A stretch of DNA of 64,000 bases from Pedobacter caeni (GTDB lineage Bacteria > Bacteroidota > Bacteroidia > Sphingobacteriales > Sphingobacteriaceae): assembly GCF_900129215.1 (NCBI RefSeq), contig NZ_FQUQ01000002.1, positions 1,302,001 through 1,366,000 of the forward strand, in the 5' to 3' direction. Made by a program: the position numbers and the translations under genes. Numbering within the stretch: the first letter of the stretch is position 1; each line of letters opens with the position of its first letter. Positions 51,751-59,630 of the stretch are shown in pieces. Below the pieces are notes generated by a model. The model worked only from the letters and a program-made list of their open reading frames with translations. It was not told where the DNA came from and made no database searches.

Positions 51751-54700
51751 TTTCCGTCTAAGTTAAATTCCATTGCCTGATGAATCGGGAATACCGCCGT
51801 AAATACATTACATTCCGGACCGCTTTCTTCCAGGTATAAACGGCCCTGATGTAACTCTGCCAGCGATCTGGAGATGGATAAGCCAATACCGGTACCCCGC
51901 TGCATTTCTGTTTCCCTGGACCTGTAAAAAGGCTCAAAAATTTTGTTCTTTATTTCCGGAGCAATCTTAAGCCCATCGTTAATGGTTTGAATACTAAACT
52001 TGTCTTCCTCAGGATTTACACTGAGCACAATTTCTACTTTTGATTTACCATACTTAATTGCATTATCCACCAAATTACTCATAATCTTGTACAATGCTTC
52101 GGTATCTACATAGGCAAAAAACGGTGTGGAAGGAAGTCTGGTTTCAAAGCTGATGTGTTTGCTTTCAGCGGCATCCTGAAACTGCATTTTGATGTCCTCA
52201 ATGAGTTCAGAGATGTTCAGCTTAACAAAATTCAGCGAATAGCCCTGAACCTCCGTTTTTCTGAAATCAAGTAACTGATTGGTGAGGTTCAGTAAACGGT
52301 CTGTGTTTCGGTTCATGGTTTTCAGGTTTTTCTCAATCACAGGAACTTCTTTTGAAAGCTTCATGATCTTTTCCATTGGTCCTTTGATCAGGGTAAGGGG
52401 AGTACGGATTTCATGGGCAACATTGGTGAAAAACTCAATCTTGGCCTGATAGATCTCCTTTTCTTTCTGGTGCTCAAAAAGCTTCATCCTTCTTTTGTTT
52501 TTAAGGTCTGTTCTTTTATGATATTCCAGGATCACTGCGGTTACTATGCCCAAAAATAAAATGGAATAAAGTGCATAAGCTAATGAGGTTTTCCAGAATG
52601 GAGGTTGAATGGTGATGCGTAACTTAACGTTGTCTTTACTCCATTCCGTACTTCCATTAATCATCGCCTTAGCCTCAAAGACATAAGTTCCGGGTGCCAG
52701 TTTAGTAAAATAAACCTTTCTGTTGGTTTTAAGATATTCCCAGCTATTGTACAGGCCGGTCATCTTATAAGCGTACTCTGTTGTTGCCGGGGAAGCATAA
52801 CTGAGTCCCGCAAAATCTATACTAAAAGAGGATTGGTTGTGTTTCAGGGTAATCTGATTGGTGTAAAGAACGGATTTAGTCAGGATCTTACTGGCTTCTG
52901 GGTCCGTACTTTCTGTATTGTCGATCTGGAAACCAGTCAGAAATACAGGCGCTGTTTTAGAAGTGGGATTGAGTTGCTCCGGGCAGAAACTGACCATTCC
53001 CTTCAGGCTCCCAAAATACATTCTGCCATCACTGTCTTTATAAGAAGAATTGTAATTAAACTGATCGGTAAGCAAGCCATCGGCCCTGGTATAGGTTTTC
53101 ACTTCAGCCGTCTGGGGATCAAAGCGGAATAGCCCCCTGGTACTGCTGATCCATAGTTTATGGTCATGATCTTCCAGGATTCTGAACAGAAAATTACTCG
53201 GAAGCCCATGGTTGGCGTTATATGATTTAAAGGTTGATTTTTCCTTGTCCAGTAAGGACAATCCACCACCGTCTGTAACGATCCAGATGTTCTTTTTGCT
53301 GTCCTCAAAAATTCCATTGATGGTATTGCTGCTCAGGCTGTTTTTATTGCCCTGTTCGTTTACGAAATTGGTATACCCGTTATCTCCCAATCGGAAGCGG
53401 AAAAGACCTTTGTCGTAACTTCCGGCCCATATATTGCCTTCACTATCTTCCAATATATTGTTAAAGAAATAAAAAGGGATGCCCGGTATCGCATCAAAAT
53501 CATCTTTTTTACGGTTATACTTATAGAGTCCTACCGTGGTAGCAAGAAGGATATCTCCGGCTCTGGTTTTAACCATGCTCAACACAAAACTGGAACGCAG
53601 TGAATTTCCTTTTCCTGGCACATAATGTTTGATGACAATGCCTGTATTGATGTCCATCACATCCAGGCCATGCTCAAAAGTGCCAATCCAGAGATGGTTG
53701 TTGTCCAGTACCAAACCATGAACATTGGAATGTGCAATCGTAGTCTTGTTTCCGGTAGGGAAGAAGGAAGTGAAGCGACCGGTTTTTGGATCCAGTTTAT
53801 TCAATCCTGCATCCTCCGTACCAATCCAGAAGTTGCCATTTTTGTCCTTAAGGATTTCGCGGACATCACTTCCGCTAATGGAGTTCCGTTGCTGCTCCGG
53901 GAAGTATTTGCTGAAAACAGAAGAAGGGGGCGCGTAATAATTTGTTCCACCAAAATAGGTGCCGATCCACATGCCTCCATCCCGGTCCCTGCATACAGAG
54001 TAAATGGCATTGTCGGACAGCGTATAAGGATTGCTGTATTGTTTTTGCTGCTGAGAGATGCTTCCATTACGGTGGTTATAAATGTATAGCCCGGATTCAG
54101 TGCCAATCCAAAACTCATCTTCATTTCTGGATTGCATATCTCTTACATAGATGTGTGTTTTATCCTTATTCTGGGTGATGATATCTTTTAACACATTTGT
54201 TTTAGGGTCGAATAACTTGATTCCCTGACTGCTCGATCCAAGCAGTAGCTGATGGTCTTTTGTTTCCATAAATACAGAAACCCAACCAATATTAACAGCG
54301 CCTTTTTTGTTTACCTGATAACGGGTCTTAAAAGACTTGCTCCCGGGATGATACATCGCAATATCGCCCTCCGGACTGGTAATTAAAACCGCTCCATCCG
54401 ATTGGCAATAAATAGAACCCACATCAAACGAGTCTTCCACCCTGATTTGTGAAAACTCTTTTTTTTTCGGGTTGTAGCAATAGACTTTGCTATTGGAAAG
54501 GAGCCATAAATTCCCCTTCTTGTCTATATGTATTCGGCGAATGCCAATCTGCATGGTTTCCTTTACTGCACTAAAGGTTTCCTTTTCAGGATTGTATTTG
54601 TAAAGCCCCAGATCCGTGCCTACCCAAAGGCCCGCAGTTTTGTCGCTAAGCAGGGAATAAATCTTATCATTTCCCAGACTTGCCGGATCTGCCGGATCAT

Positions 54701-54905
54701 GGCGGTAGGTTTTAAAGGAATAACCATCAAATCTGTTCAGGCCATCCTTTGTGCCAAACCACATGAACCCTTTATCATCCTGAACACTGGCAAAGACACT
54801 GTTGTGGGACAACCCGTTTTCTACCTGATAGTGCTTAAAATAATAAGGTTGCGCGTGCAGTCTCTCCGCAAACAGCAGCAAAAAAATAAGGATGGTTACT
54901 TTCAA
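51735..54905 (-). CDS. Periplasmic beta-propeller sensor histidine kinase (split HTCS, sensor half)
   Basis: This 1056-residue sensor has a signal peptide (ERLHAQ), about 14 two-component propeller repeats (for example DKGFMWFGTKDGLNRFDGY) forming two periplasmic propellers (about 25-670), a Y_Y_Y domain (about 690-765), one transmembrane helix (about 770-795), HisKA with FFTNVAHEIRTPLTLIKGP, and HATPase_c (NLVDNAIKYG, GTGIGLSISRSL). It ends about 15 residues after the ATPase domain, where a normal hybrid sensor continues into its receiver. The receiver and AraC domain are encoded in the next overlapping gene. It would sense a specific oligosaccharide in the periplasm and induce the neighbouring glycan genes. 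Confidence 0.93.
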   Translation of the reverse strand: MKVTILIFLLLFAERLHAQPYYFKHYQVENGLSHNSVFASVQDDKGFMWFGTKDGLNRFDGYSFKTYRHDPADPASLGNDKIYSLLSDKTAGLWVGTDLGLYKYNPEKETFSAVKETMQIGIRRIHIDKKGNLWLLSNSKVYCYNPKKKEFSQIRVEDSFDVGSIYCQSDGAVLITSPEGDIAMYHPGSKSFKTRYQVNKKGAVNIGWVSVFMETKDHQLLLGSSSQGIKLFDPKTNVLKDIITQNKDKTHIYVRDMQSRNEDEFWIGTESGLYIYNHRNGSISQQQKQYSNPYTLSDNAIYSVCRDRDGGMWIGTYFGGTNYYAPPSSVFSKYFPEQQRNSISGSDVREILKDKNGNFWIGTEDAGLNKLDPKTGRFTSFFPTGNKTTIAHSNVHGLVLDNNHLWIGTFEHGLDVMDINTGIVIKHYVPGKGNSLRSSFVLSMVKTRAGDILLATTVGLYKYNRKKDDFDAIPGIPFYFFNNILEDSEGNIWAGSYDKGLFRFRLGDNGYTNFVNEQGNKNSLSSNTINGIFEDSKKNIWIVTDGGGLSLLDKEKSTFKSYNANHGLPSNFLFRILEDHDHKLWISSTRGLFRFDPQTAEVKTYTRADGLLTDQFNYNSSYKDSDGRMYFGSLKGMVSFCPEQLNPTSKTAPVFLTGFQIDNTESTDPEASKILTKSVLYTNQITLKHNQSSFSIDFAGLSYASPATTEYAYKMTGLYNSWEYLKTNRKVYFTKLAPGTYVFEAKAMINGSTEWSKDNVKLRITIQPPFWKTSLAYALYSILFLGIVTAVILEYHKRTDLKNKRRMKLFEHQKEKEIYQAKIEFFTNVAHEIRTPLTLIKGPMEKIMKLSKEVPVIEKNLKTMNRNTDRLLNLTNQLLDFRKTEVQGYSLNFVKLNISELIEDIKMQFQDAAESKHISFETRLPSTPFFAYVDTEALYKIMSNLVDNAIKYGKSKVEIVLSVNPEEDKFSIQTINDGLKIAPEIKNKIFEPFYRSRETEMQRGTGIGLSISRSLAELHQGRLYLEESGPECNVFTAVFPIHQAMEFNLDGKWKKR

Positions 54906-54924
54906 AGTTATCTGGCTCGTTATT

Positions 54925-54932
54925 CAAATATA
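54925..54932 (-). promoter_or_regulatory. -7 element of the split HTCS operon
   Basis: On the minus strand TATATTTG matches TAnnTTTG. It sits 19 bases upstream of the kinase start, giving a very short leader. No good TTTG -33 element is present, so the promoter may be weak. Confidence 0.4.
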
Positions 54933-55072
54933 TTAAAGATAACATTGCTTTTAGTATCTCACAGAGATTGAGACAAAATGCTGAAATTTTGATTCAAATA
55001 GACGGCATCAACACCGATTATTGGTTTATTTTAGGATAATTGTCCGGTAAAATTACTTACAGGATGGAGCAG

Positions 55073-55104
55073 GTTGCCACTTCAGAATCAATGATTTACT
55101 TTAG
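55073..55104 (+). promoter_or_regulatory. Promoter of the GH78 gene
   Basis: GTTG (55073-55076), a 20-base spacer and TACTTTAG (55097-55104) are close to the TTTG / TAnnTTTG consensus. The transcript would start near 55111 and have a leader of about 48 bases containing the AACCAAATATTTTAA motif. Confidence 0.5.
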
Positions 55105-55131
55105 GAGTTCTCCTTTAAAAAAAGAGACCGG

Positions 55132-55146
55132 AACCAAATATTTTAA
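55132..55146 (+). repeat. AACCAAATATTTTAA leader motif before GH78
   Basis: Identical over 15 bases to 41073-41087 and placed 12 bases before the GH78 start codon. Its position is too close to the ATG for an upstream activator site, so a role in the 5' untranslated region is possible. Confidence 0.5.
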
Positions 55147-55158
55147 CCACCCTGAGCT

Positions 55159-57894
55159 ATGAAAAATTGCCCTATCGGAATTGTGCTATTTTGCACTGTA
55201 TTTCATTTGTCTGCTGTTGCCCAGCAATTAGGTGTTGGCGCTTTAACAACGGAATACCGTAAAACCCCAATGGGAATTGAAGCTGCTGAACCTCGTTTAA
55301 GCTGGAAGATCACTTCCTCAAAACGTAATGTTTTGCAAAGTGCCTATCAGGTCCGGGTGGGTACAGATTCTGCTGGCTTATCTGCCGGTAAATCACTGGT
55401 ATGGGATAGTGGAAATCAGAAAAGTGAGGCTTCTGTTTTTGTACGTTATGCAGGATCAGTCTTAAAATCCGGTACGCGTTATTACTGGCAGGTACGGGTA
55501 AAAGACAATCAGGGGAATAGTTCCGGATGGAGTGCGGTGAATTCCTGGTATACCGGCTTGCTGAGCTCCGCCGAATGGTCTGCTCAATGGATCACTACCT
55601 CATCAACATCTCCGGATGCCGGGCCAAGCCCGATGTTCAGGAAGGTCTTTTCTATTGAAGGAAAGGTGAAATCTGCTGTTCTTTACATCACTGCACATGG
55701 TTTATACGAAGCACAGTTAAATGGAAAACGTGTTGGAAATGATCAGCTCGCGCCCGGCTGGACGAGTTATCATAAACGCCTGCTTTACCAAAGCTATGAT
55801 GTAACCGACTTGTTGAAGGCCGGACAAAACGCAGTCGGCCTCACCTTAGGTGATGGATGGTACCGCGGGTATCTGGCCTTTGATCGCAGACGTGCCTTTT
55901 ATGGTAAACAGCTAAGTGGTCTGGTACAACTGGTGATCGAATATACCAATGGTACAAAGAAAACCATCAATAGCGATGGCAGCTGGAAATACAGCACCGG
56001 ACCAATTCTCTTCTCAGATCTGTATAACGGGGAGATTTATGATGCCAGGTTGGAAAAGAAGGATTGGACAACTGTAAATTATAAGGATACCGGTTGGGAA
56101 AACGCAAAGACCATTGAAGCGAATAAAGAGGTATTGGAGAGCAGCATCAGTCCGCTGGCTCGTAAGCACGAAGAATTTAGCGTGGTCAAAATCATTAAAA
56201 CACCAAAAGGTGAAACCGTTCTGGACTTTGGACAGAACCTGGTAGGCTGGGTCTCTTTTAAACTCAGTGGTAAAGCAGGGTCTTATATTCAACTGGAACA
56301 TGGCGAAGTGCTGGATAAGGCCGGCAATTTCTATGACGCAAACCTCCGCCATGCCAAGCAGCATGTGAAATACATTTTTAAAGGAGGAGCACCAGAAAGT
56401 TATGAACCCCATTTTACCTATCAGGGATTCCGTTATGTAAAATTAACGGGCGATCTTACTAAAATAGAACCTTCATCCTTTAAAGCGATCGCGGTGTATT
56501 CGGATATGGATCCTACAGGTACATTTAATACCTCAAATCCATTGTTAAATCAATTACAACACAATATAGAGTGGGGGCAGAAAGGTAATTTTATGGATGT
56601 TCCTACCGACTGTCCACAGCGTGATGAGCGTTTAGGATGGACAGGAGATGCACAGGTATTTTTCCGTACTGCGGCTTTTAACATGGATGTAGCAGGTTTC
56701 TTTACCAAATGGATGAAAGATGTGGCTTCAGATCAGTTGAGCAATGGAAGTATTCCATTCGTAGTACCCAATGTATTGGGCGAAAATGAAGCTGGTTCAG
56801 CAGGCTGGGGCGATGCCGCAACGATTATCCCCTGGAACATGTACGTGGCTTATGGAGATAAAGAAATCCTGGCAACGCAGTATCTAAGTATGAAAGGATG
56901 GGTTGATTTTATGACCAGTAAAAGCACTGATAACCTATGGAATACTGGTTTTCATTTTGGCGACTGGTTGTTTTATCGTCCGAATGACGACAATGACGGT
57001 CGTTCGGCTATTACAGATAAATACCTGATTGCACAGGCTTTTTATGCCCACTCTACTCAGCTATTGATCAATACCGCAAAGGTATTGGGCAAAAAAACAG
57101 ATGAGGCTCATTATTCCGAATTACTGGACCGCATCAAAAAAGCATTCCTGAAAGAATACATCACCCCTAATGGCAGAATGGTTTCCGGATCTCAAACAGC
57201 CTATGTGCTGGCTTTGAACTTTGATCTGTTGCCTGAAAATTTAAGGCAGCAGGCCGTAGATTTCCTGGTTAAAAACATTGAAAAATATGGAACTCATCTA
57301 ACTACCGGATTTTTAGGGACCCCATATCTTTGTCATGTGTTGAGTAGGTTTGGTCGCACAGATGTAGCTTACCGCTTGCTGCTTCAGGAAACTTACCCTT
57401 CCTGGTTATATCCTGTAAAAATGGGGGCAACTACCATTTGGGAGCGTTGGGATGGGATTAAGCAAGATGGCAGTTTTCAAACTACCGACATGAATTCCTT
57501 TAATCATTATGCTTATGGCGCCATTGGCGATTGGATGTACAGGGTGATGGCGGGTCTGGATACAGATGAGTCTGCACCAGGTTATAAAAAAATAACCATC
57601 TCCCCGCGGCCTGGCGGCAACATCAGTCATGCTTCGGCACAACTGGAAACGTTATATGGTTTAACGGTAAGCGACTGGAAAATAGAAAACGGTGTTTTTA
57701 AGTTAAAAGTGGTGATTCCGCCAAATGCCAGCGGACAGATCAGATTGCCTGGCGCTGCTAATGCAAAAGTTACTGAAAATGGAACTGCATTAAATGCGAT
57801 CAAAGGATTTGGTAAGATATCGACTCAGGGTAATGATGTTGAATTTAATGTTGGTTCGGGAATTTATCAATTTGAGTACCCGATAAAATTGTAA
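55159..57894 (+). CDS. GH78 alpha-L-rhamnosidase
   Basis: This exported inverting rhamnosidase of 911 residues has a signal peptide (SAVAQQ), N-terminal fibronectin-like and beta-sandwich domains (about 25-340: KTPMGIEAAEPRLSW, GWTSYHKRLLYQSYDV), the (alpha/alpha)6 barrel and a C-terminal beta domain. The catalytic region TDCPQRDERLGWTGDAQ (D484-D497) carries the acid, and TTIWERWDG carries the second conserved glutamate. It would release terminal L-rhamnose from pectin-type or other glycans. It is a single-gene unit, divergent from the split sensor, and has its own promoter. Confidence 0.94.
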   Translation: MKNCPIGIVLFCTVFHLSAVAQQLGVGALTTEYRKTPMGIEAAEPRLSWKITSSKRNVLQSAYQVRVGTDSAGLSAGKSLVWDSGNQKSEASVFVRYAGSVLKSGTRYYWQVRVKDNQGNSSGWSAVNSWYTGLLSSAEWSAQWITTSSTSPDAGPSPMFRKVFSIEGKVKSAVLYITAHGLYEAQLNGKRVGNDQLAPGWTSYHKRLLYQSYDVTDLLKAGQNAVGLTLGDGWYRGYLAFDRRRAFYGKQLSGLVQLVIEYTNGTKKTINSDGSWKYSTGPILFSDLYNGEIYDARLEKKDWTTVNYKDTGWENAKTIEANKEVLESSISPLARKHEEFSVVKIIKTPKGETVLDFGQNLVGWVSFKLSGKAGSYIQLEHGEVLDKAGNFYDANLRHAKQHVKYIFKGGAPESYEPHFTYQGFRYVKLTGDLTKIEPSSFKAIAVYSDMDPTGTFNTSNPLLNQLQHNIEWGQKGNFMDVPTDCPQRDERLGWTGDAQVFFRTAAFNMDVAGFFTKWMKDVASDQLSNGSIPFVVPNVLGENEAGSAGWGDAATIIPWNMYVAYGDKEILATQYLSMKGWVDFMTSKSTDNLWNTGFHFGDWLFYRPNDDNDGRSAITDKYLIAQAFYAHSTQLLINTAKVLGKKTDEAHYSELLDRIKKAFLKEYITPNGRMVSGSQTAYVLALNFDLLPENLRQQAVDFLVKNIEKYGTHLTTGFLGTPYLCHVLSRFGRTDVAYRLLLQETYPSWLYPVKMGATTIWERWDGIKQDGSFQTTDMNSFNHYAYGAIGDWMYRVMAGLDTDESAPGYKKITISPRPGGNISHASAQLETLYGLTVSDWKIENGVFKLKVVIPPNASGQIRLPGAANAKVTENGTALNAIKGFGKISTQGNDVEFNVGSGIYQFEYPIKL

Positions 57895-57907
57895 TAACAA
57901 TCGATAA

Positions 57908-57941
57908 AACAAGAGGATGCCTTTTTGGACACCCTCTTGTT
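57908..57941 (-). terminator. Terminator after the DUF6266 remnant
   Basis: AACAAGAGGATGCC pairs with GGACACCCTCTTGTT (two imperfect positions) around five T. On the minus strand it is followed by TTTTATCG and starts 6 bases after the remnant's stop codon. It may also stop GH78 transcripts coming from the other side. Confidence 0.65.
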
Positions 57942-57947
57942 GAAAAA

Positions 57948-58064
57948 TTACAACAAAGTGTGTTTTCCCAGATAACTACTGGTACTTACTGTTTTACCTG
58001 TTGGAGATACAAAGTAGATCCAGCAATGAACCTCGGATCTGGCATAATCAAACGGAACGATCAT
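57948..58064 (-). pseudogene. Truncated DUF6266-like gene, C-terminal remnant
   Basis: A 38-codon frame (ATG 58064 to TAA 57948) contains VHCWIYFVSPTGKTVS followed by SSYLG, which matches the C-terminal end of DUF6266 proteins, a Bacteroidota family of about 200 residues with unknown function. Upstream in frame there is a stop within about 30 bases and no trace of the N-terminal part. The gene therefore seems to have lost about 80% of its length while keeping its terminator. It is too short to be listed as a normal gene. Recognition is from memory of the family's C-terminal pattern. Confidence 0.55.
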
Positions 58065-58115
58065 TTTTTTTGCGATTTAATTTGAATATATTTTTAATTA
58101 CAAGGAAAATGCAGT

Positions 58116-58123
58116 TAAGTTTG
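58116..58123 (+). promoter_or_regulatory. -7 promoter element of the small RNA candidate
   Basis: TAAGTTTG matches TAnnTTTG. A T-rich stretch (58091-58095) sits about 20 bases upstream in the -33 position, without the full TTTG. The start would be near 58130. Confidence 0.5.
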
Positions 58124-58129
58124 TAGTCC

Positions 58130-58224
58130 GGAGACAGGGGGAAAAGCTGACAGGTCTTTAATTAGACAGGCGTTTTACCTGGGCAGTCTCAAATAAAAGC
58201 TCCGAAAGGGGCTTTATTTATTTT
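58130..58224 (+). ncRNA. Candidate small RNA with intrinsic terminator
   Basis: No gene covers this stretch. The predicted transcript starts with GGAGAC; GAGAC (58131-58135) pairs with GTCTC (58186-58190) and closes a domain holding alternative stems GTCT/AGAC and CAGG/CCTG. A strong terminator follows at 58191-58224: AAATAAAAGCTCC, a GAAA tetraloop, GGGGCTTTATTT, then ATTTT. With the -7 element at the right distance this forms a compact unit of about 95 bases. I do not recognise the family; it does not match 6S, tmRNA or SRP RNA. Confidence 0.55.
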
Positions 58225-58299
58225 ATGCAAAATAAGATCAGTTATTGACGCAAACAAGGAGAGGCATTACATAAGGCTACTTGCTTAGCCTATAAAAGA

Positions 58300-58334
58300 A
58301 CGAGGCGAACAATCATGCCGACTGTTCACCTCGT
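58300..58334 (-). terminator. Terminator of the SMI1/KNR4 gene
   Basis: ACGAGGCGAACA and TGTTCACCTCGT form a 12-bp stem with one mismatch and an 11-base loop. On the minus strand it is followed by TCTTTTATA. It lies 63 bases after the gene's stop. Confidence 0.7.
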
Positions 58335-58397
58335 ATCTAAATTAACGCTCTCGAATATAAAACGTCAAACAAATCATTTTGTTTTGTAAGGATGTAA

Positions 58398-59333
58398 TTA
58401 TTCTATGATTTCCTTTAGCGTTTCGTGTAAATGTGCTTCAGGATTCATCAATCGGTTTCCTTCCTTGTTCAATTCAGTTAATATGATATCAAATAAGCCT
58501 TCCAAATTTTCGGAAAGCACATACATATCCTCTTCATCCCGTCCGAAATTGATCACTTGTCCCTTTTTTCCTTTTTTGTCCGGGTCAAGGTCAATTCCGA
58601 TAAAATTCCCTCCATGGTCTGAAAAAATTGGCAACCATTTATCGTGAAAATATTTTTTTTGTATGGTTCCATCAGGAGTAGAAGTAAAAGAAATTACATT
58701 GTCAAAATCATACATCGATCGCTCAACTTCATGTTTACCATTAGCGTAAACAATAAATTTTAATTCATCCCAATTGTAAGTTGGCTTTTCCAGTTCATGT
58801 AATTCCTTAATAGTTTTTGAAATATTAAGACGTTCACTAAAATCAATTTCTAAAATTTCTCTTTCTCTGGAAGTCGTATTTTCAGTTGCATAAAGATAGG
58901 GGCCTTCCGAACTATCTACCCCGCAACTAAACTCCATTTTGTACCAACTCTTTTGTAATCCGAATAGTTTGTGCTTTGGTGCTTTGTTGACATAGAATGT
59001 AACTATTTTCTCTATTAATATTGCTGATTTTTCGGGATCCGACAGACTTTTAGCTTCGGGCTTTATTAAAGACCGGCTAAACTTCAGCTGTCTGATGATA
59101 TCGCCTGAACTACAAAACTTTTCTCCGAATAAAACCCCGGTTCCCTGATCAGATTGACCGTTTGCAAACCTATAAAGTGCTTTAATTTCTATTGGTAGTT
59201 GTTCATCAAGTAGTTGTTCGATTTTTTCGATGTCATTCACTGATATTGGAGCATTTAAGTCTCCAATCGGTTCCTTAGAATTGCTGCTTTGAATTGCTAT
59301 AATCTCCTGAAGTTTTGTCGTTATGTTCATCAT
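58398..59333 (-). CDS. SMI1/KNR4 (SUKH) family protein, immunity-like
   Basis: This 311-residue cytoplasmic protein contains a SUKH fold: an N-terminal part (about 30-65, EKIEQLLDEQLPIEIKALYR) and the diagnostic stretch WLPIFSDHGGNFIGIDL followed by an acidic DPD and NLEGLFDIIL near the C terminus (about 230-290). SUKH proteins often act as immunity proteins to polymorphic toxins, but no toxin gene is adjacent. The central region between the two SUKH segments is longer than in a minimal SUKH domain. It has its own terminator and sits between a gene remnant and an unrelated operon, as a mobile or leftover gene would. Confidence 0.82.
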   Translation of the reverse strand: MMNITTKLQEIIAIQSSNSKEPIGDLNAPISVNDIEKIEQLLDEQLPIEIKALYRFANGQSDQGTGVLFGEKFCSSGDIIRQLKFSRSLIKPEAKSLSDPEKSAILIEKIVTFYVNKAPKHKLFGLQKSWYKMEFSCGVDSSEGPYLYATENTTSREREILEIDFSERLNISKTIKELHELEKPTYNWDELKFIVYANGKHEVERSMYDFDNVISFTSTPDGTIQKKYFHDKWLPIFSDHGGNFIGIDLDPDKKGKKGQVINFGRDEEDMYVLSENLEGLFDIILTELNKEGNRLMNPEAHLHETLKEIIE

Positions 59334-59567
59334 GTTATTTCATTGTAGCGCAAACCATTTAGATAGATAATTCTCAAAATCTTTTAATGGAAGACTGATC
59401 AGTTAATGTGTATCTCAGGTTAAAAATACCTACCAAACGTCAATTCTGAAAGTAATACTCTAATTATAAGGCAAGTGAGTGAATATTCGTATGAGTTGGA
59501 CTGAAATTCGTTAATCGCTGAAAAGAAAGATTTTACCTATTTAGCAAGAACCTGATCAACTGATAGA
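59334..59567. other. Gap with no recognised feature
   Basis: This A/T-rich stretch separates the SMI1/KNR4 gene from the terminator of the phosphodiesterase operon and should contain the SMI1 promoter. I found no exact promoter consensus, repeat or gene. Confidence 0.4.
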
Positions 59568-59603
59568 AATTATAAAACCCCGAAACCAAATCTGGTTCCG
59601 GGG
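59568..59603 (-). terminator. Terminator of the SusCD-phosphodiesterase operon
   Basis: CCCCGAAACCA (59578-59588) pairs with TGGTTCCGGGG (59593-59603) with one mismatch and a 4-base loop. On the minus strand it is followed by TTTTATAATTT. It starts 27 bases after the last stop codon of the operon. Confidence 0.85.
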
Positions 59604-59630
59604 CTAAATAAAAACGGGGGAGCGTTGTTA

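Noticed and set aside
53625..54089. 154-codon plus-strand ORF antisense to the sensor kinase
   Set aside because: The opposite frame encodes clear beta-propeller repeats; the ORF is a shadow caused by those repeats.
58191..58224. Second terminator for the minus-strand SMI1/KNR4 gene
   Set aside because: That gene already has a terminator at 58300-58334; the element fits better as the end of a plus-strand small RNA.
59340..59405. Short minus-strand frame (LPLKDFENYLSKWFALQ) ending 10 bases before the SMI1/KNR4 gene, like the tail of a lost upstream gene
   Set aside because: Only about 20 codons before an in-frame stop, with no start codon or family match; such frames are common by chance.
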